From contig VZRN01000216.1 of the NCBI GenBank assembly GCA_013397935.1, positions 1,705,955-1,769,954 on the forward strand: 64,000 nucleotides of DNA. Direction: 5' to 3'. Below, piece after piece: positions 36,301 through 48,400 of this stretch (positions are counted from its first letter, which is position 1; every line of letters starts with the position of its first letter). Under the pieces are notes generated by a model. The model searched no databases, was not told the origin of the DNA, and saw only the letters and a program-made list of their open reading frames with translations. This DNA comes from Dasyornis broadbenti (Eukaryota > Chordata > Aves > Passeriformes > Dasyornithidae). Made by a program: the position numbers and the translations under genes.

Positions 36301-39300
36301 TGGGAAGGACCTGAGCAAGAGGGGAAGGCAGTGAGGTGAGAATCAGAGAGCAAGGAATAGGGAGCAGCACAGGTGCTAGCCACAACGTGGGATGAAGTCT
36401 CTGGAGGAAATACACGTGTCTTGGACCGGCCTGGTCACAAGCACCTTTGAGATGACATTGCACACTTTATGGGAGGCCTGTGAGACCCCAGGGCACAGGG
36501 AGGCTCTTGGCAGGTTCTCCAGCATGGGAGGCCTGCAGCTCCCCATGGGGTAAACTCTAAACAATTATCCCAAAACAATTACTGGCATCAGTGCTGTACC
36601 AGGAGTTCCTGCCTGGCCATTTGTCCTCCTCTTACCTGGTGTCTGGCTCCTCCATCTCCCTCTCATTCTCCAAAGGCTTGACATAAGCTTCAGGGAACCA
36701 GCCACACCTAGGGCACAGGAATAGGGACAAATGAGGTCCAGACAACCATGGCTTGTGGTTCTTCAGGTCCAGTGCCCAACATTTCTAATCTACACCATCA
36801 GCAACCTTGCCGCTTCCACAGGTGACAGGGTTCCTGCACTTCTGTCACCCACAGGTGGGGCACAGGGTTATTGTGGCACAGACCTTGAGCTCGCAGCAGG
36901 GCTCGCTTATCTCAGGGGCCATGCAAAACCTGTGTTCCTGGGAGTAATGTTGGTGCAATCCAGCAAGGGGCATTCCAGTCAAACGCAATCACAAGGAAGC
37001 TGTGGAAAACTCTTCCAGGGATTTTACCACAGTTCCACTCCAGAAATAGCTCCCCAAAGAAACTGTGTTTATCTCACAGCTGTGAGCATTCCTGCAGAGC
37101 ATGGTGCAGGGATCCCATGTGGAACGGGGCAGGCTTTACACAGAGGTGCTGGCCAGCAGAGCCACAGGGAGTAATTCAGTAAGTGCTGGGTGCAGCAGTT
37201 TCCATGCCCTGCCTGTGCTGGAGGCTGTGGCAGCAGCTGCAGCGTGAGCTAAGAAATGCCAGGCCTCTCAGGTAACTCCAGCAGTTCATGGCCCTGAGCT
37301 GGATCCCATGACAGGAGTCACTCAGTCATGCAAGCCAGGAGGGGCTCACTGCATCCCTGGCTCTTCCACCCAAAGCCCCTGGAGGTTTCTCAGGCTGCCC
37401 CATCCACGCCAGTCCTGCCCCACCGCATCTTCCTGGCACGGACAGCCCCATCACTGAGGGCACAGCGCTGTCCCACTGAGATGGCGGGTGGGACACAGTG
37501 CCCAGGCCACACCAGGAGGCAAGGGGGGTGACAATTTTGGGCTTAACCCTCCCAGCTCGACTCGACAAACCTGCATCTTGCCAATTTACAGCACCAGAGT
37601 GACTCACGTGGATGAGCCCTCCAGTTTGCCATAGAGCCAGCCATTCTGGGCCTCGGGCCTCAGCACCGCGATGACGTCTCCGGGCTCGAAGCGCAGCAGG
37701 GTCCGGTTGGTGCCCGTGGTGTGGGGCACGATGGCCTGGACTCTCGTTGTGCCGCTCCTCTTCCTGCCCTCAGCACCACTGCCGGCCTCGCCAAAGGAAC
37801 CTGAACGGGACGTGCGGCCCGTGGGGAGCAAACCTGAGGGGAGGCATGGCAGGGCCTGGCTGGAGTCTGGCATCCTCCTGCAGGAGCCACACTGCCCCAA
37901 GAGCACCAAAGCTTCCCCAGACAGGTATTTATTCCAGTGGAGGAGCAGATGGCCTTCCAGGGAGAGAGCAAAGCATAGCATGGGGAAAGCATGGCAGGCA
38001 TCCTGCAGGAGACAATCAGCTCAAGCCAAACCCATTTGCTTTGCTCTGTGTCCTCTTTGGCCAAATGCCTGGAGCACATGCCCTGGCTGATGCCCTGCCT
38101 GACAGTCCTCTTCCCAACCTGCTAGAACTACTATCTGGGTAATCTTTCTCTCTCCCTGTCCTGTTTTTACTTCTTTCAAAGATTTTAAGCTGGAATTTCT
38201 CAGGAAGGAAAAGCAGGTTTGTCATGAGGTAAGTGGCTGGGTTTCACAGGGCAAGCTAATATTTGGTAATATGAGGGAAGGTGCTTTGCTAAAATGAAAA
38301 CACTAGCAAGAACCTGTGTTTGTAGTTCAAGGAGCCTTGAAAATTGCACGTTCATAGGTTCCCCAGCTCACACAGCCAGACAGGAGGCCTGGCCTTGCCC
38401 TGGGTGGACTCTGCTCTGAAGGCTGAGCTCACCTTCTGCCTCAGCCTTGCCCCCTGCAGCTCCCATAGGCAGGGTCCTCTCACCATGCCCAGGAATGCAG
38501 CTGAGGTCTGGTGGTCTCACAGAGAGGTGAACCCTTCCAAACCCAACCCTCTCCCCCAGAGAGGTCCAACCCCTGTGTCTCCCCACAGCCCTGCTCCCAG
38601 ATCTGGCTCATACTGGCTGACGGTGTCCTCCGCAGTGGCCGCCTGGGAGACTCTGGCTGAGGAGACATTCTCATCTCTGGAGGGTCCGGAGAGAAGATGC
38701 TGGATCTACTCCCAGTCATGGAAGAAGCAAAGTCCCCAAGGGGTCTCTGAGGCTGTTGGAAGGAAAAGGGGCTGAGCACACATCCACCAAGGCTGCGTTA
38801 GGCAGGAGATGCTCTGAGAGAGATGCAGTCCCTCTGAGAAAGCCGAACTCAGCACATTCCCCTCCTGCAGCCCACACACATTCCGCTCTTCATCTTGGCT
38901 GGGAAAGACCACAGCAGCTGGACAAGGCAGCAAGAACCATGGCTGGCCAAGGACTGGCCTTGCCCTGCAGCCTCACCCCCACAGAACCATTGAACACTTT
39001 GGGTTGGAAGGGAGCTTTAAAGGCCTGCAGTGAGCAGGGACAACTGCAACGGGACCAGGTTGCTCAGAGCTCAGTTCAATCTGACCTTGAGTGTTCCCTG
39101 GGATGGAGCATCTACAGCCTCTCTGGGCAATCTGTTTCAATATTTCACCAAACAAGGTGAGGCGGTCTGTGGGCTCCTCACCATCTCCAGGTGGGTGGGC
39201 GTGAGCCGTCCTGATGGATACCCCTGGCCGTGGGAGGCTGAGAGCAGCCCCTGTGAGTGGCTGTTGGAGGGGTTGCGGGTGGCTTCCAGCTGCTCCTTCC

Positions 39301-42300
39301 ACCGGGGTGCCTTGGTCTGGATCATGCCCCGAGCCTGGGGAGAAAGAGAGAAGAGGGGGTGATGGACAGGGCAGAGCAGCCACAGAGGAAGCCTAAGGTT
39401 CTTCCCACAATTAGGCCTGTGGGAATGGCCAAACAGCTCCGTGTAGGAAGGAATCTCCAGGACGGCACCCCCCGGCAGAGACCCTGCTATAAACACCTAC
39501 AGCATCCTTCCCTCCTCCAGCACTCACACACCCAGCTAATCCCACGGCAGCACATCTTCAGCCCCAGACATGTTCTCCCAGTCTAGCACAGCCAGCCTGA
39601 ACCTCACAGCAAGAAACAAAATAATTTCCTGCCCAGTCCACGCACAGACGTGTCCTTCACTTAAGCGGTGGCTCAGCCCCGGCTCCCTCCTGCACCATGC
39701 TCCCCCTCCAGCCCGGCTCTCTGCTCCCCCAGCTCTGCTGCCCAGCATGGCAGGGCTGTACCCTGCTGTAAAACTGGAGCAGAGTGTTGTAGAGCATCTG
39801 GTGCTTCTCAGCCAGGAAGCGGTAGCGGCGCTTCTCCTCCAGCTCTGCCTCCCTCTGGCTCTCAGAGACGAACGCCTGCATCTCCGAGCGCAGTCGGATC
39901 ACATTCTCCTGTGTCACAGGGAGAAAGGGAGGAAGGGATCAGTGAAAATCCAGCAGAGTGGGCCCAGGGGAAGGGTTGAAAGGGGTCATCGTGTCTATCA
40001 GTGCTGGAGCAGCAGAGAGGAGCCAGAGCAGAGTGCCAGGGATTAAGTCCTTGCTTACTGAGGTTTCCGAAATGAGGAAAGGGTTTGGCAGGAGTGAGAA
40101 CCACAGGTCAGTAGCTCCCTGTAGAACAGGAGTTTCCTACTTTCCAGATAATCCTGCTGCCTTTTGAACATGGGGGCAACCCCTTGGCTAAGGCTGCTGA
40201 GAAATCAGCCCTGGTTCCAGAGAAATCATCCAGTTCTTTTTACCGACTGCCCTCCCTGCAATCACTGCTTACCTTCATCTCCCGGGCATTTTTATCACGA
40301 GCTCTCTCCATTCTCCACAGCTCTGCCATGCACTTGTCCAGGTTGGTGGCTCTTCTCTGGTACTCCAGCTCATAATGCTTCTGGCTCTCCTGCCAGGGAG
40401 AAACCAGGCTCAGTAGGGAGCCAGAGACCCAGCCGCACTGTGAGCCAGCACTCCGATGGGTGGGTGGACATCTGAGTCCACCTGCAACCAGGCTTCACCT
40501 TGACCTCTTATAAAAAGGTCTTTCTTTACCTTTCTTTTCATTTTGAATGGCCCCAGAGCCCCCTCACTTTTGCTGAGAAAAATCAAGGAAACACCTCAAG
40601 TACTTGAGCCAAAACCCTTGGGTGAAGGGGAGAGGGAAACAAGGAGAGCTGAGGAGGAGAAGGGAGCTCATCACTTACACTGATGAACTGCACATCCATT
40701 TTGCTGTTCTTCTCCATGTGCTGAAGCAGGTCTACGTGGAAGGTCTGGGCCTGAAAGAGGTGAAGGAGCCATCACCCTTATCTCTTTCCCATGGGGGATG
40801 TTGCATGCACTGTGATAAGGGATGGATCATAAAATGTCCTGAGCGTGTGACTGTGGCCATGCCAGCCCCGTACCCTCCTCTGCCACGTGCAGCAGCGACA
40901 GCAGGGAGGCAGGCACCTGCCTCCAGGCAGGTGTGAGAGCGGCTGATGGGGTGAACATGATAAATGCTGATAAGCTGTACTTAAGGAAATCACTTCATTC
41001 TCCACCTCCACCAGCCCCCAGGAAAAGCACTCACCACAACCTCCAAATCAGAGCTCAGTAGTCTCTGCGTGTCGGACATCTGCATCAGAATTTCACCTTC
41101 AGGGGAAAAAAAAAAGACAGGTGAAGGTGACAAAATCCTGCGGCCATTTTCTCGTGTGCCCAAGGGGACAGACCAGCAGCGTGCAGCTCAGGCTGACGAT
41201 ACACGGCTGTGAAAGTCCACGAGATATCACAAAGCACTGCTCTCTGCACCCTGAGAGAGGCTGGAAGCCTACCCCCCCAGGCCGGTGCAGGGTTGCTCCA
41301 GACAGTGAGCAGGGGAGCCAGCTGGGAGGTGCAGATGACAAAAAGAGTCTTCAGAGGGGTCATATGTGCTGGAAGCTTTTTGCTAAAATGTTTAGCAGTG
41401 GAGCAGTTCCCTGAACACATTTTCAGCAGTCGTTCCCCAGGCTGCAGAGTTTCTCACACTGCTGAGTGTAAGCCTCTCAACCCCAAGCTGCCATTCCAGC
41501 TGCTTGCAGGCTCAGCAGGACAAGACTCCATCAGCTGTTGTCAGTGCATGCTCCCTGGCTTTTCCCTCACACCTCCAAGGAGGAGAAAAATGCTTCCTCC
41601 ATGAAGAAAATCTCTTCTCTTGGGGTAGGAATGCCTCAACAGGGACTGGGTTTCTGTGAGAGGTCCATCCCAGGAGCTGGGCTCACTCATTGGTCTCAGA
41701 TGCAGGGAAGAATGCTGGGGCTATGAGAAATACTCAAGGACACCCAATAAATTTGACTTTCACCACCTGGACAGGGCCTGGTACAGACAGACACCGTTTA
41801 GAGGAGCTGTCTTCCTTGTCCCAGTACCTGGAAAGGGACCAGCTAAGGGAGAAGGCCAAAAACGTGACTGTGGCTCACCACAGGACAGAAGGTGATGTGC
41901 AGGAGAGCCTTACCCAGCATGTGTGAGGTGGAACTCTGCAGTGCTTGCTCCCCAATCTTCTCAATTGCCTTAAAATACACTTCAGCTGCTTTGGACAATG
42001 CTGTGGGAGAGCAGAGGGGTAGTAAGGGTCTGGCTTGCCTTCCCACCATCACCAGCTCCAGCAAGCAGCCCACAGAACAGCCACCCCCTGGTACTCTGCC
42101 CATAAAAACCCCATCTCTCCCCATCAGCAGCGGGTCCTGGAGCTGAAGAGTGCTTTAGAGCAGCTCAGGACATGCCAGAGGTGGCAGAGCAGCAATCCTG
42201 TGGTGGCACAGGGGATGCCCAGGCTGCATGCAGCACCGTGGGCTGGAGCCCTGGCACTGCAGGACCCCACTCACCGTGGAAGGCACGCAGGTAGTTGTTG

Positions 42301-43312
42301 CCCAGGTACACCAGGTTCTCCAGCGCAGGGTTGAACTGCTCCAGGATGCTCTGCAGCCAGGCAGAAGCACATTAATGCCATTCTTCCTCATGCCCAGAGA
42401 GCTCAGCAGGACGAGGCTCCCCTGCTGCTGCGGTTTGGCTGGGGGGGAGCCCCTCTGCGGCACCAAGGCGATGTACGGCCATGCACAGCCAGCATTGGGG
42501 CTGGCTGGGAACTCCAGCTGCCCTCAGCCTGCCCAAGCCAGCCAGGAGAGGAGCCAAGCCACAGGGCAAGGTAGCCCCCTGCAGAGCCAAGGGGGTGCCT
42601 GAATGAAGATGGCTTTCTCCCAAGGTCCCACACCCACTGCAGGCAGGGGGGTAACTCCAAACGGATCTGAGCTGCTTGTTCCCTCACCCCACAGCCAGCC
42701 AGGGATAACACTGCTTGTTATCCAGGCAGGAACACCACCCTTTCCTGGTCAGGATGGGATGCACTGCCAGACTCAGCAGTCTAGGAAGAGAAGGGATGGA
42801 CAACCAGCTTCTCCACTTTTATTTGCATTTATCAAAGGTGTCCACTGACTACAGAGAAGTCCAGAGACTGGGATAAGCAATTCCCCACTTCTGTCAGCCC
42901 TCCCCACCTTGCTTCAGCACTGATAGGTGCAGGGAAGCATTTACAAGATCAGAGGCACTCTTTCAAGGGAGAGGCAAAACAGCCGATCAAACTTCTACCA
43001 GCAACCGTGTGTCACCCTTCATGCTCCACATCCAAACCACCCTGGCTGCCCAATCCCTTCACAAATCTGCCTTTAGGACCCACACCACACTCTCCTCCTG
43101 CCAGCCATCCCAAACACAGTCCAGAGCCCACAGGAGCTGCTCCAGTTCAGCCTGGAAACAGATTCAGCCCTCAGCTGAATCCTTTGATTCCTGAGCCTTT
43201 GGCAGAAAACGCTCATCTCCCACCCACAGTCTCCCACACACAGACAAGCGCAGCCTTTGATGCCAACACTCACCTTATAGATGGAGATGGTGGATCTGTA
43301 GGACAGATCCAT
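33388..43312 (-). CDS. BAIAP2L2: BAIAP2L2 (Pinkbar), IMD/I-BAR and SH3 protein
   Basis: Fourteen coding exons in transcript order: 43312-43274, 42350-42275, 42000-41914, 41096-41035, 40750-40679, 40389-40273, 39908-39762, 39334-39182, 38752-38587, 37833-37608, 36707-36636, 36310-36130, 34322-34282, 33463-33388. The total is 1,515 nt or 504 aa (human 529), and phases close. The IMD spans about residues 1-230, followed by a Ser/Pro linker. The SH3 domain is at about 335-395 (AQNGWLYGKLEGS...GWFPEAYVK). The conserved C-terminus 'LFPRGTNPFATVKLRP' is WH2-like. Known role: binds phosphoinositide membranes and forms planar or curved sheets at epithelial junctions and stereocilia tips. The start aligns with the second Met of the mammalian MAPEMD start. 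The donor of the exon ending at 38,587 (GCT|GTGGGG) is weak and that junction is tentative. Confidence 0.94.
38981..39150 (-). mobile_element. CR1 fragment in BAIAP2L2 intron
   Basis: Minus-strand CR1 3' end, read on plus as 'tttgggttggaagggagct', 'tgagcagggacaactgcaac', 'ccaggttgctcagagctc' and 'ctctctgggcaatctgttt'. It is in the same orientation as BAIAP2L2. Its edge lies only about 30 bp into the intron after the exon that ends at 39,182. Confidence 0.9.
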
Positions 43313-44325
43313 CTCTGGAGCCTGTTTGCTCTCCCACAGAGAAGCAAGGAGCAAAGGAGGGTAACAAGGTGCTCTACTGGCCTGGAGGACTCTACTTCTG
43401 CACAGGCAGCTGGACGGAAAGAGCCTGTCACCAGCAAGGAAGGACAGCAGGAAGACACAGACGTGGTACAAAGGGAGCACTGATGGAGTTTAATAATTCA
43501 CCAGCCGAGAGGCTGGAACTTGATCCCTGGAAGTAACCAGACTCTGTGGGGGAGAGAGGAATCCTGCGACAGCCAGCAAGGACATGTGACCGCCTCTCTG
43601 CATTATTGATTGCCAGCCTGGTACCCAGCCCTGCCTGTCCTGACACCTGCGGCGCCGGCCACCTGCCCGCCTCACCGCCTCCGCTCCGACGGGGCTTGCT
43701 CGGCATCCTGTGCTGAGCTACGGGAGCGTCTGCAGGTTGTTCTCACACAGGCGCCTCATGAGTCAGGAGAGCCCTATCCGTTTGTGGTCGCAGGCAGCAG
43801 AGAGCGTAAGGAAAGCTCTAAATAAATTTCGACTCTCCCCTGCTCATTATTCCCTCACCCTCTGGCTCTAGGCCTCCCTCCCACTCCTGGTGCAACTCTC
43901 TAATGGCAAGAACAGGCTTCTGTCTGAATCCTCTCCCAGGTTTCACCTCTGGTGAGCTGGGACCAGCGCTGCCATTGCGATCACTCCTGGGCCTGTGCCT
44001 GGGAAGAGAAGAATCAAGGAAAACCCAGTGTTTATTTTTCACGCCTGGCCAGCTCCAGGAGGATCCTCATATTGCAGTTGGTCCAAAAGTTCTCTATTCT
44101 GGTTGCAACTCCTGTGGGCCAAGCAGCCACTCACACCACACCCGTGCTCCCAGAGCAGCTCCTTCACCTCTTCAGCCCACACAAAGGGTATAAATCCTGT
44201 CTCCCAAGGAGCCCATTTCCTGATTTCCTACCTGTAAGAAATTCAGAATCTGCAAGCCTAGAACACCTCTGGGAACTTGGAGGATGGAGAGACAGACAAG
44301 ACCACCATGGACTGCATGACATTGG
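43313..44325. other. BAIAP2L2 upstream region and PLA2G6 3' flank
   Basis: This should hold the BAIAP2L2 promoter and 5' UTR. A modest CpG-rich stretch sits at about 43,650-43,735. The bases just before the start exon read 'gcaaacag|gctccagag' on the minus strand, so an upstream exon may splice at 43,326. No exon or TSS can be fixed. Confidence 0.45.
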
Positions 44326-45431
44326 AACCAAATGCAAACCTGTCTTTATTTTGGGACATGTTAGTTTCTCACAGAAACAGGCAACAGTAGTCCATTCACA
44401 CAGAAAAAAAAACATTAAAAATTCAGTTTTTCAGGTTACTGCTCAAAACGCCTCCAAATAGATATATAAATTATTTATAAATATGCAAAAACTACTGCAG
44501 AAACAATGAGTAGTGTAGCAATCACAATAGAATCTCCAGTTGTAATAAAAAAGTAAATCCAAATTGTCACAGGGTTGGCCTCTTTGGTGGGAACCATTCT
44601 CAGAGCATGTCAGTTTCATTTTAAGAATAAAGAGAAATTATCTCTCTACCAAGCCAAGGCTCTCGTCCCTTCCACGGGGACACGCTTTCACATCTCAGCC
44701 CTTGAGCAAAGAGTAGCACAGCAAATCAGGGCCACAATAAAGTCCTGGGTGGGGGAGTCTGCTCCCTCCCCAGGCACAGTCGGTACCCTGTGTTGCCAGC
44801 CCATCTCAGAGGGGACAGGAGAATCTGCTTCAGAAGACAACAGTCTCAGGAAAGGCTCCCCTTCTCCCAAGGCCAGTTGCAACATTCTGTAACATATCTA
44901 CCTCAAAAAATTGCAGCATTCCTGCTCCCCCTTCAAACTGGGTGTGTTGAGGGAAAAATAATCCCTTTTCCCCCATACTATACACTCTGAAATACCTTGG
45001 CCCCCGTGGGCCAAGCAATCCCTGAAGCTTTATCAGGCCTTGGCCCTTTCTGCGACGTGGGAAGGTGCACGGTGCTTTGTCAGTGGAGGTGCTGCACAGA
45101 CAGGAGACATTCCAGCTGCTACGGCTCAGGACAAGCAGGTGGGGGCTCTGCATTCTGGGTCAGAGAGCAGGGCAGCAAAACCAAGCACAGCAGCAGAGCT
45201 GGGGTTACAGCACAAAGATAACTGTCAGCATTTCACAGCTGTCATACATGTCATACATTCTGTGTCCGGGAATACATGTGTATGTGCACTGTTGTCTATT
45301 AAATATTAACTCCTCTTGGTTATTACTTTTCTCTCCCCCACCTCAACACCTTGGTTCAAGGGCAGATCTGAACCCTTTCAGTGTCTGCTGCTCCTTGCCT
45401 TCAGCACGCAGAACGGGAGCCTCCAGGCCAG
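44326..45431 (-). other. PLA2G6: PLA2G6 3' UTR
   Basis: About 1.1 kb on the minus strand after the stop. It ends with AATAAA at 44,350-44,345 followed by T- and GT-rich sequence, and an AU-rich stretch lies at about 44,410-44,560. A second AATAAA (44,035-44,030) further on may give a longer form. Confidence 0.65.
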
Positions 45432-48400
45432 TCATCGGCAGAGATGTTGCACCAGCTGCTCGAACTGCTCGCGCTGCTGGTAGATGTAGAGCTGGGTGTC
45501 CCACAGAGCGTTCACCAGCACGGCGTCGTTCACCTCGTCCAGCACCACCTCCGAGTGCAGCTGAGGGCTGAGCCTGCAGACAGCAAGACAGAATCACCAG
45601 CTGGGCACGGACATGGAGGTGACCAGGCTCGTGCCAAGCAGGAGACTTTGAGCAAGTGGCTCCCACTGCCTGGGTGCTCACTGGGCCTTGATCTATCAGG
45701 CTTGGCAGAGCAGAGGCCTTTCCCGCCTTCAAGGCCCAGCCACACCCAAGGCTGAGCCACAGTGAAGCAACTGCAGCATGAGGGACGAGCCTAAAACAGG
45801 CAGTGCAGGGTGGAACAGGGCAGGCTGCACAACCCAAAGGGCCACGCTAGACAGCACCCCCCGAGCCTCCCCTAACCAGCCCCAGAGCAGCTGTGCTGGG
45901 TGCCTCATGTGGAGGGCCCGGGCACCATCCCCTGAGGCGTGTGCAGGGCGCTGGGGACAGCTCTGGGCAGTGCCTCTGGAGGGGATGCCATTTGGGATGA
46001 CGCACGCCCCAGCCAGCTCTGAAGAGAGAGGGATAAAAATAGATCTGAGCAGGAGAGCGGAAAGGAAGCTCCTACCGGAAATATGGGACATCCGTCATCT
46101 CACACCAGGCCCTGGCACGATCCACAGCTGGGCCATCTGCGTCAGTGCACTGCAGGAGAAACAGGCCCGCAGTTACAGCCTGGCTGCTCTTCCCCTGCCT
46201 GAAAGAGGCTTCCCTGGCACCAGGTCCAACTGCACAAACTGCAGAGGGAGAATAAAAACCAGGAGCGAGCGCATCCGGGACGGCACTGCCCGCCACCAAG
46301 AGTGGGGTGGCTTTTCTTTTCCTTTTTAACATAAGAACAGTGTTCCCAATGCTTGGGACAGAAGAATTGCACCCTACAGACCCTTCACACATCACAGCAC
46401 ACAGTGGATGGTTTCAAGGAAACTCCCAGGATGATCTGAACGACAGAGTCCTTGGGATGAGTGTGTCCCTTTGGGGCACTCAAAACCCCAAAGAAGCAGA
46501 CAGGTCTTCAGGCCTGCTGTGCTCCTGCAACTCTGAAGTTACCCACTACATCCATGGTCAGAGCAGTTCCAAGGAAATCGAATTTACTTCCCAAAGGAGG
46601 AAGCTGAAAACAGCAAACCTTTACTCCCTCCCTGCAAGCAACCCCGGGGGTCTTTCACCATCCCCTCCTCCCAAGTACTCACACAATCCACCACCATCTT
46701 GCCAAGCTCCCTGGCCCCAAAGACGGTCTTCGCCAGCTCCCAAGGGTTTGAGGGGCGGAAAACGTCCACAGAGCTCACTGGGACCTGTGGAGGCTTCCCT
46801 GTCCCCAGGGAGACCACCAACCCCAATTTTCTTACTTCCTGCTTCTGGCCCTGAGGACAAACAAAAGATCTGTTTTCAAGGACTGACAATGAAAGTGGAG
46901 TACGTCTTTCCCAGCAGTCCTGGGGAAGCTCTGAAAGCCAAGGCAAAGGCCCAGCAGCCTTTTTTCCCCCCACTGTCCCCCTGAGTATGGCCTGGTGACA
47001 CAGGTGTAACCCACAGGACTTCAACACCTGCACTGTTCTATCCTTTCTCCCCTGACCACACCTAAACCCACAGGATCACCCCAGAGATGAGTCCTAGGAC
47101 CAGATGACCTTGGAATAGTCCAACTTCCAGTCATTTTGGCAACACACCTCCCCTTTCAGCTACAGGAGCAACAGCTGCCACTGGTTATTCATCTTTTTGA
47201 AAAGCTTGCTGCACCACAGAAGGCACTGACACTTCAGCCTTACAGAGTACCCTACCCTTTTATTCCCCATTTACTTTTGGGCAGAAAAAAGGCTCTGCAG
47301 AGCCATGCCAAGGGCCACTTAAAACCATCAACTGAATTATCCTTGTTCAAAGTAGCAACAAGTGGCTGATAAGACTGTCTCCCCCTCTCACACCCTTGTG
47401 TTGGGAGGTGAGATACCTCTTCTAACATCTCCCCCTCCTTACACTCCCTTTTAGGGTGCTGCACTGCTAACTTGTTTATCTACTAAGATGCATCCACTCC
47501 CAAACCCACCTCCTTTCCAAGACAGGCTCAGCGGAGCCAAAAAACTCCAGTTACCAGTCAAGGCCAGGATTTCCCTCACCTTTTTGATCAGTGTCTTGTT
47601 GTACTCGTGGATCTCAGCCATGGCATCCAGGGTGGGGTTGTTGGCCAGTAGCCCTCCATCCAGGAAGCGGCCGATGGGCCGGAAATAAGTGGGAGCCGCG
47701 CCACTGCAGCGGGCAGCGCGCCACACCAGCTGGTCTGCAGGGACACAGAGCAAAAGCCTTCTTGCAGCAATTCTGCTGGGCACAAAAAGCACCCCAGCTC
47801 CACCAACACAAATCAGGGTGGCTCGCCGTCCCAGGAAACCCTGCCCTACGTGGTTGTGCCTCTTCCTCCCAAAAACCTGGCTTGGAAAAATAATAACAAG
47901 GGCTCGGATGCGCAGGATGACTCTGCGGGGCTTTAAAAGATGTTCTCGCCACTTTGTAGATGTCCTGGGTCAAATACCCTCTCTGTGCATTTCCTTGCTG
48001 CTATTTTGACGGCGAAACAGTTACGTGGCAGACAGGGCAGCAAGCTGGAGGGGGCTGCATGCTTTGGTTACGTGGCTTTTCCATGTTTTTCCTTTAGAGC
48101 CCAGGGAAAGGTACTGACTGTATGCAGGACTCCTCTAGAAGATCCCCTCCTCATGAACCTTGCTAGCCAGCCCCTGTTCCTAGCACAAGAGATGCCAAGG
48201 GAGGAGAAGGGAGAAAAGGGAACCATCACTAGGACCCAGTTACAAGTCAAGACAAGGGATAAGCCATTGCTGGGACACCCTGATTTTCAGAGCAACGGCA
48301 GGAAGAACATGAAATCTGTCTCTGAGGGATGAAACTTCCCCGGCCAACCAGCTGGACTTCTGTGTACCATCATTTACCTTCTGGCTGAGTGAGTGGTTTG

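Noticed and set aside
43428..43706. Upstream ATG at 43,706 (MPSKPRRSGG) as BAIAP2L2 start
   Set aside because: The short exon to the GTGAGG donor ends in phase 1, which puts the first IMD exon out of frame.
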